64,000 nucleotides of DNA, taken from assembly GCF_900103125.1 (NCBI RefSeq), contig NZ_FNJV01000002.1, positions 310,001 through 374,000 of the forward strand, in the 5' to 3' direction. A program made the translations under genes and the position numbers. The stretch is from Mucilaginibacter sp. OK268 (GTDB lineage Bacteria; Bacteroidota; Bacteroidia; Sphingobacteriales; Sphingobacteriaceae). Under the pieces are notes generated by a model. The model saw only the letters and a list, made by a program, of their open reading frames with translations. It was not told where the DNA came from and searched no databases. Positions 62,920-64,000 of the stretch are shown here, piece after piece. The stretch's first letter is position 1. The number at the start of each line of letters is the position of its first letter.

Positions 62920-62975
62920 GAGACAAGAATCAAGAGTCAAGAAAAACGTTGTAGCTAAATCTTGATTCTTATCTC
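62920..62975 (-). terminator. Imperfect hairpin between the TIGR02757 and trans-sulfuration genes
   Basis: GAGACAAGAATCAAGA (62920-62935) pairs with TCTTGATTCTTATCTC (62960-62975) with one G-T pair. AAGAATCAAGAGTCAAG-type direct repeats are nearby. It follows the minus-strand trans-sulfuration gene and may end its transcript. Confidence 0.55.
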
Positions 62976-62986
62976 TTGATTCTCTT

Positions 62987-64000
62987 CTAAGAAAGTGCTT
63001 GTTTCAAATCTTCCAACAAGTCTTCAATATCCTCTACCCCTACGCTCAGGCGCAGCAGGTTGTCAACCACGCCGGCTTTCTCGCGCTCGGCTTTGGGGAT
63101 AGATCCGTGGGTCATGCTTACGGGGTGATTGATCAATGATTCTACACCGCCCAATGATTCGGCTAACGAAAATACTTTAAATGATGATGCGATGCGGAAA
63201 GTTTCCTGCAGATCGGCGCCTTTTAACACAATGCTGATCATGCCACCAAAATCAAGCATTTGCTTTTTAGCTACCTCGTGATTCGGGTGATCAGTGAAGC
63301 CCGGCCAGTAGATCTTCTCTACTTTAGGATGTGTTTTCAGGAACTCCGCTATCTGCTTTCCGTTTTCGCAATGAGCTTTCATGCGCAGGTGCAGGGTTTT
63401 GATACCGCGCAGCACCAGGAAGCTATCCATTGGTCCCGGGGTGGCACCGCAGGCATTATAAATGAACCACAGTCTTTTGTACAGATCCTCATCGTTCAGC
63501 ATCAGGGCCCCCATTACCACATCAGAGTGACCACCGATGTATTTGGTTACCGAGTGCATCACCACATCAGCCCCCAGGTCGATAGGGTTTTGCAGGTATG
63601 GCGAAGCAAAGGTATTATCCACTACAAAAAGCAGGTTCTTTTCCTTTGATATTTTGCCTATCGCCTCAATATCCACAATTTGCATGGTGGGATTGGTAGG
63701 CGTTTCTATCCAGATGAGCTTGGTTTTATCGTTGGTATACTCCCGGATGATCTCGGGGTTCGACAGATCCAGGAAATGAAACTTGATACCGTAATTGGCG
63801 TAGATCTTGGTAAAGATGCGGTATGAACCGCCATAGAGGTCGTTCCCGGTAATTACCTCATCGCCCGGTACCAGTAATTTCATTACCGCATCGGTAGCAC
63901 CCATGCCGCTTGAAAAAGCCAGTCCGAATTTGGCATTTTCCAATGCTGCCAGACAATCTTCCAGCGCTTTACGGGTTGGATTGGTACCACGCGAGTACTC
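62987..64000 (-). CDS. Cystathionine gamma-synthase/lyase-type PLP enzyme (5' end beyond window)
   Basis: The reading frame is open to base 64000, with the upstream part EYSRGTNPTRKALEDCLAA continuing into the preceding sequence, so about 338 residues are seen. The PLP-binding lysine lies in MHSVTKYIGGHSDV. Other family features are GGSYRIF, IWIETPTNPTMQI and SLGGVESLINHPVSMTH. The enzyme belongs to the trans-sulfuration (Cys/Met metabolism) family. The N-terminus is missing and synthase, gamma-lyase or methionine lyase cannot be separated. Confidence 0.92.
   Translation of the reverse strand, partial: EYSRGTNPTRKALEDCLAALENAKFGLAFSSGMGATDAVMKLLVPGDEVITGNDLYGGSYRIFTKIYANYGIKFHFLDLSNPEIIREYTNDKTKLIWIETPTNPTMQIVDIEAIGKISKEKNLLFVVDNTFASPYLQNPIDLGADVVMHSVTKYIGGHSDVVMGALMLNDEDLYKRLWFIYNACGATPGPMDSFLVLRGIKTLHLRMKAHCENGKQIAEFLKTHPKVEKIYWPGFTDHPNHEVAKKQMLDFGGMISIVLKGADLQETFRIASSFKVFSLAESLGGVESLINHPVSMTHGSIPKAEREKAGVVDNLLRLSVGVEDIEDLLEDLKQALS

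Noticed and set aside
1..64000. CRISPR arrays, tRNA and rRNA genes
   Set aside because: No regularly spaced direct repeats with unique spacers were seen, and no tRNA or rRNA sequence was recognised by eye; a covariance-model search would be needed to exclude tRNAs.

Overview
This 64 kb window is chromosomal DNA from a member of the Bacteroidota, most likely a soil or plant-associated Sphingobacteriaceae such as Mucilaginibacter or Pedobacter. The assignment is inferred from gene content: two SusC/SusD polysaccharide loci, a hybrid two-component regulator, an ECF sigma/FecR pair, three 800-residue FtsX/MacB-type permeases, TAnnTTTG promoter elements and many short intergenic palindromic repeats. 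No rRNA, tRNA, CRISPR array, integrase or transposase was seen. Both ends cut genes: topB on the left and a trans-sulfuration enzyme on the right.

Layout. 1-5.7 kb: the end of topB, a repeat-rich gap, a four-gene redox operon (TetR regulator, two short-chain dehydrogenases, one quinone-oxidoreductase-like enzyme) with three copies of a probable TetR operator, and an LptF/LptG-type permease. 5.9-13.2 kb: three tandem ABC permeases, two of them close duplicates. 13.3-17.1 kb: a possible small RNA, a PAP2 phosphatase, an unknown gene, a membrane protein overlapping a histidine kinase, and a NarL-type response regulator. 17.4-21.4 kb: the most unusual cluster. It has a 101-residue peptide rich in Ala/Val/Thr/Ile, an internal hairpin terminator, an SdpA-like protein, an SdpB/HTTM membrane protein, a DCC thiol-disulfide oxidoreductase and two paralogous cytoplasmic class 3 lipases. 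It resembles a Bacteroidota version of the Bacillus sdpABC peptide-toxin maturation system, extended with lipases. 21.5-24.2 kb: a small protein and an AraC regulator with two apparent target genes, all three promoters sharing one motif at one spacing.

24.7-28.9 kb: a TonB siderophore receptor with Fur-like palindromes in its promoter, a DUF1080 protein and a DoxX-like protein. 29-42.7 kb: polysaccharide locus 1 (GH30, GH5 with ricin-type lectin, a small secreted protein, SusD, SusC, hybrid two-component regulator), all on the minus strand. 43.2-44.9 kb: an HxlR regulator divergent from a short-chain dehydrogenase, beside a broken SGNH-hydrolase gene. 44.9-53.9 kb: polysaccharide locus 2 (GH127, SusD, SusC with STN domain, FecR, ECF sigma), probably for arabinofuranose-containing glycans. 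54.4-64 kb: a DUF6965-like protein, a Fic-family remnant, mnmE, ndpA, a small lipoprotein, a Kup potassium transporter, a TIGR02757 protein and a cystathionine gamma-synthase/lyase-type enzyme.

At least four families of intergenic palindromic repeats recur. One type also lies inside coding sequence: it supplies the last codons of topB and about 15 in-frame codons of the TIGR02757 gene. Calls rest on reading the translated sequence and on recalled family knowledge; no database search was run.
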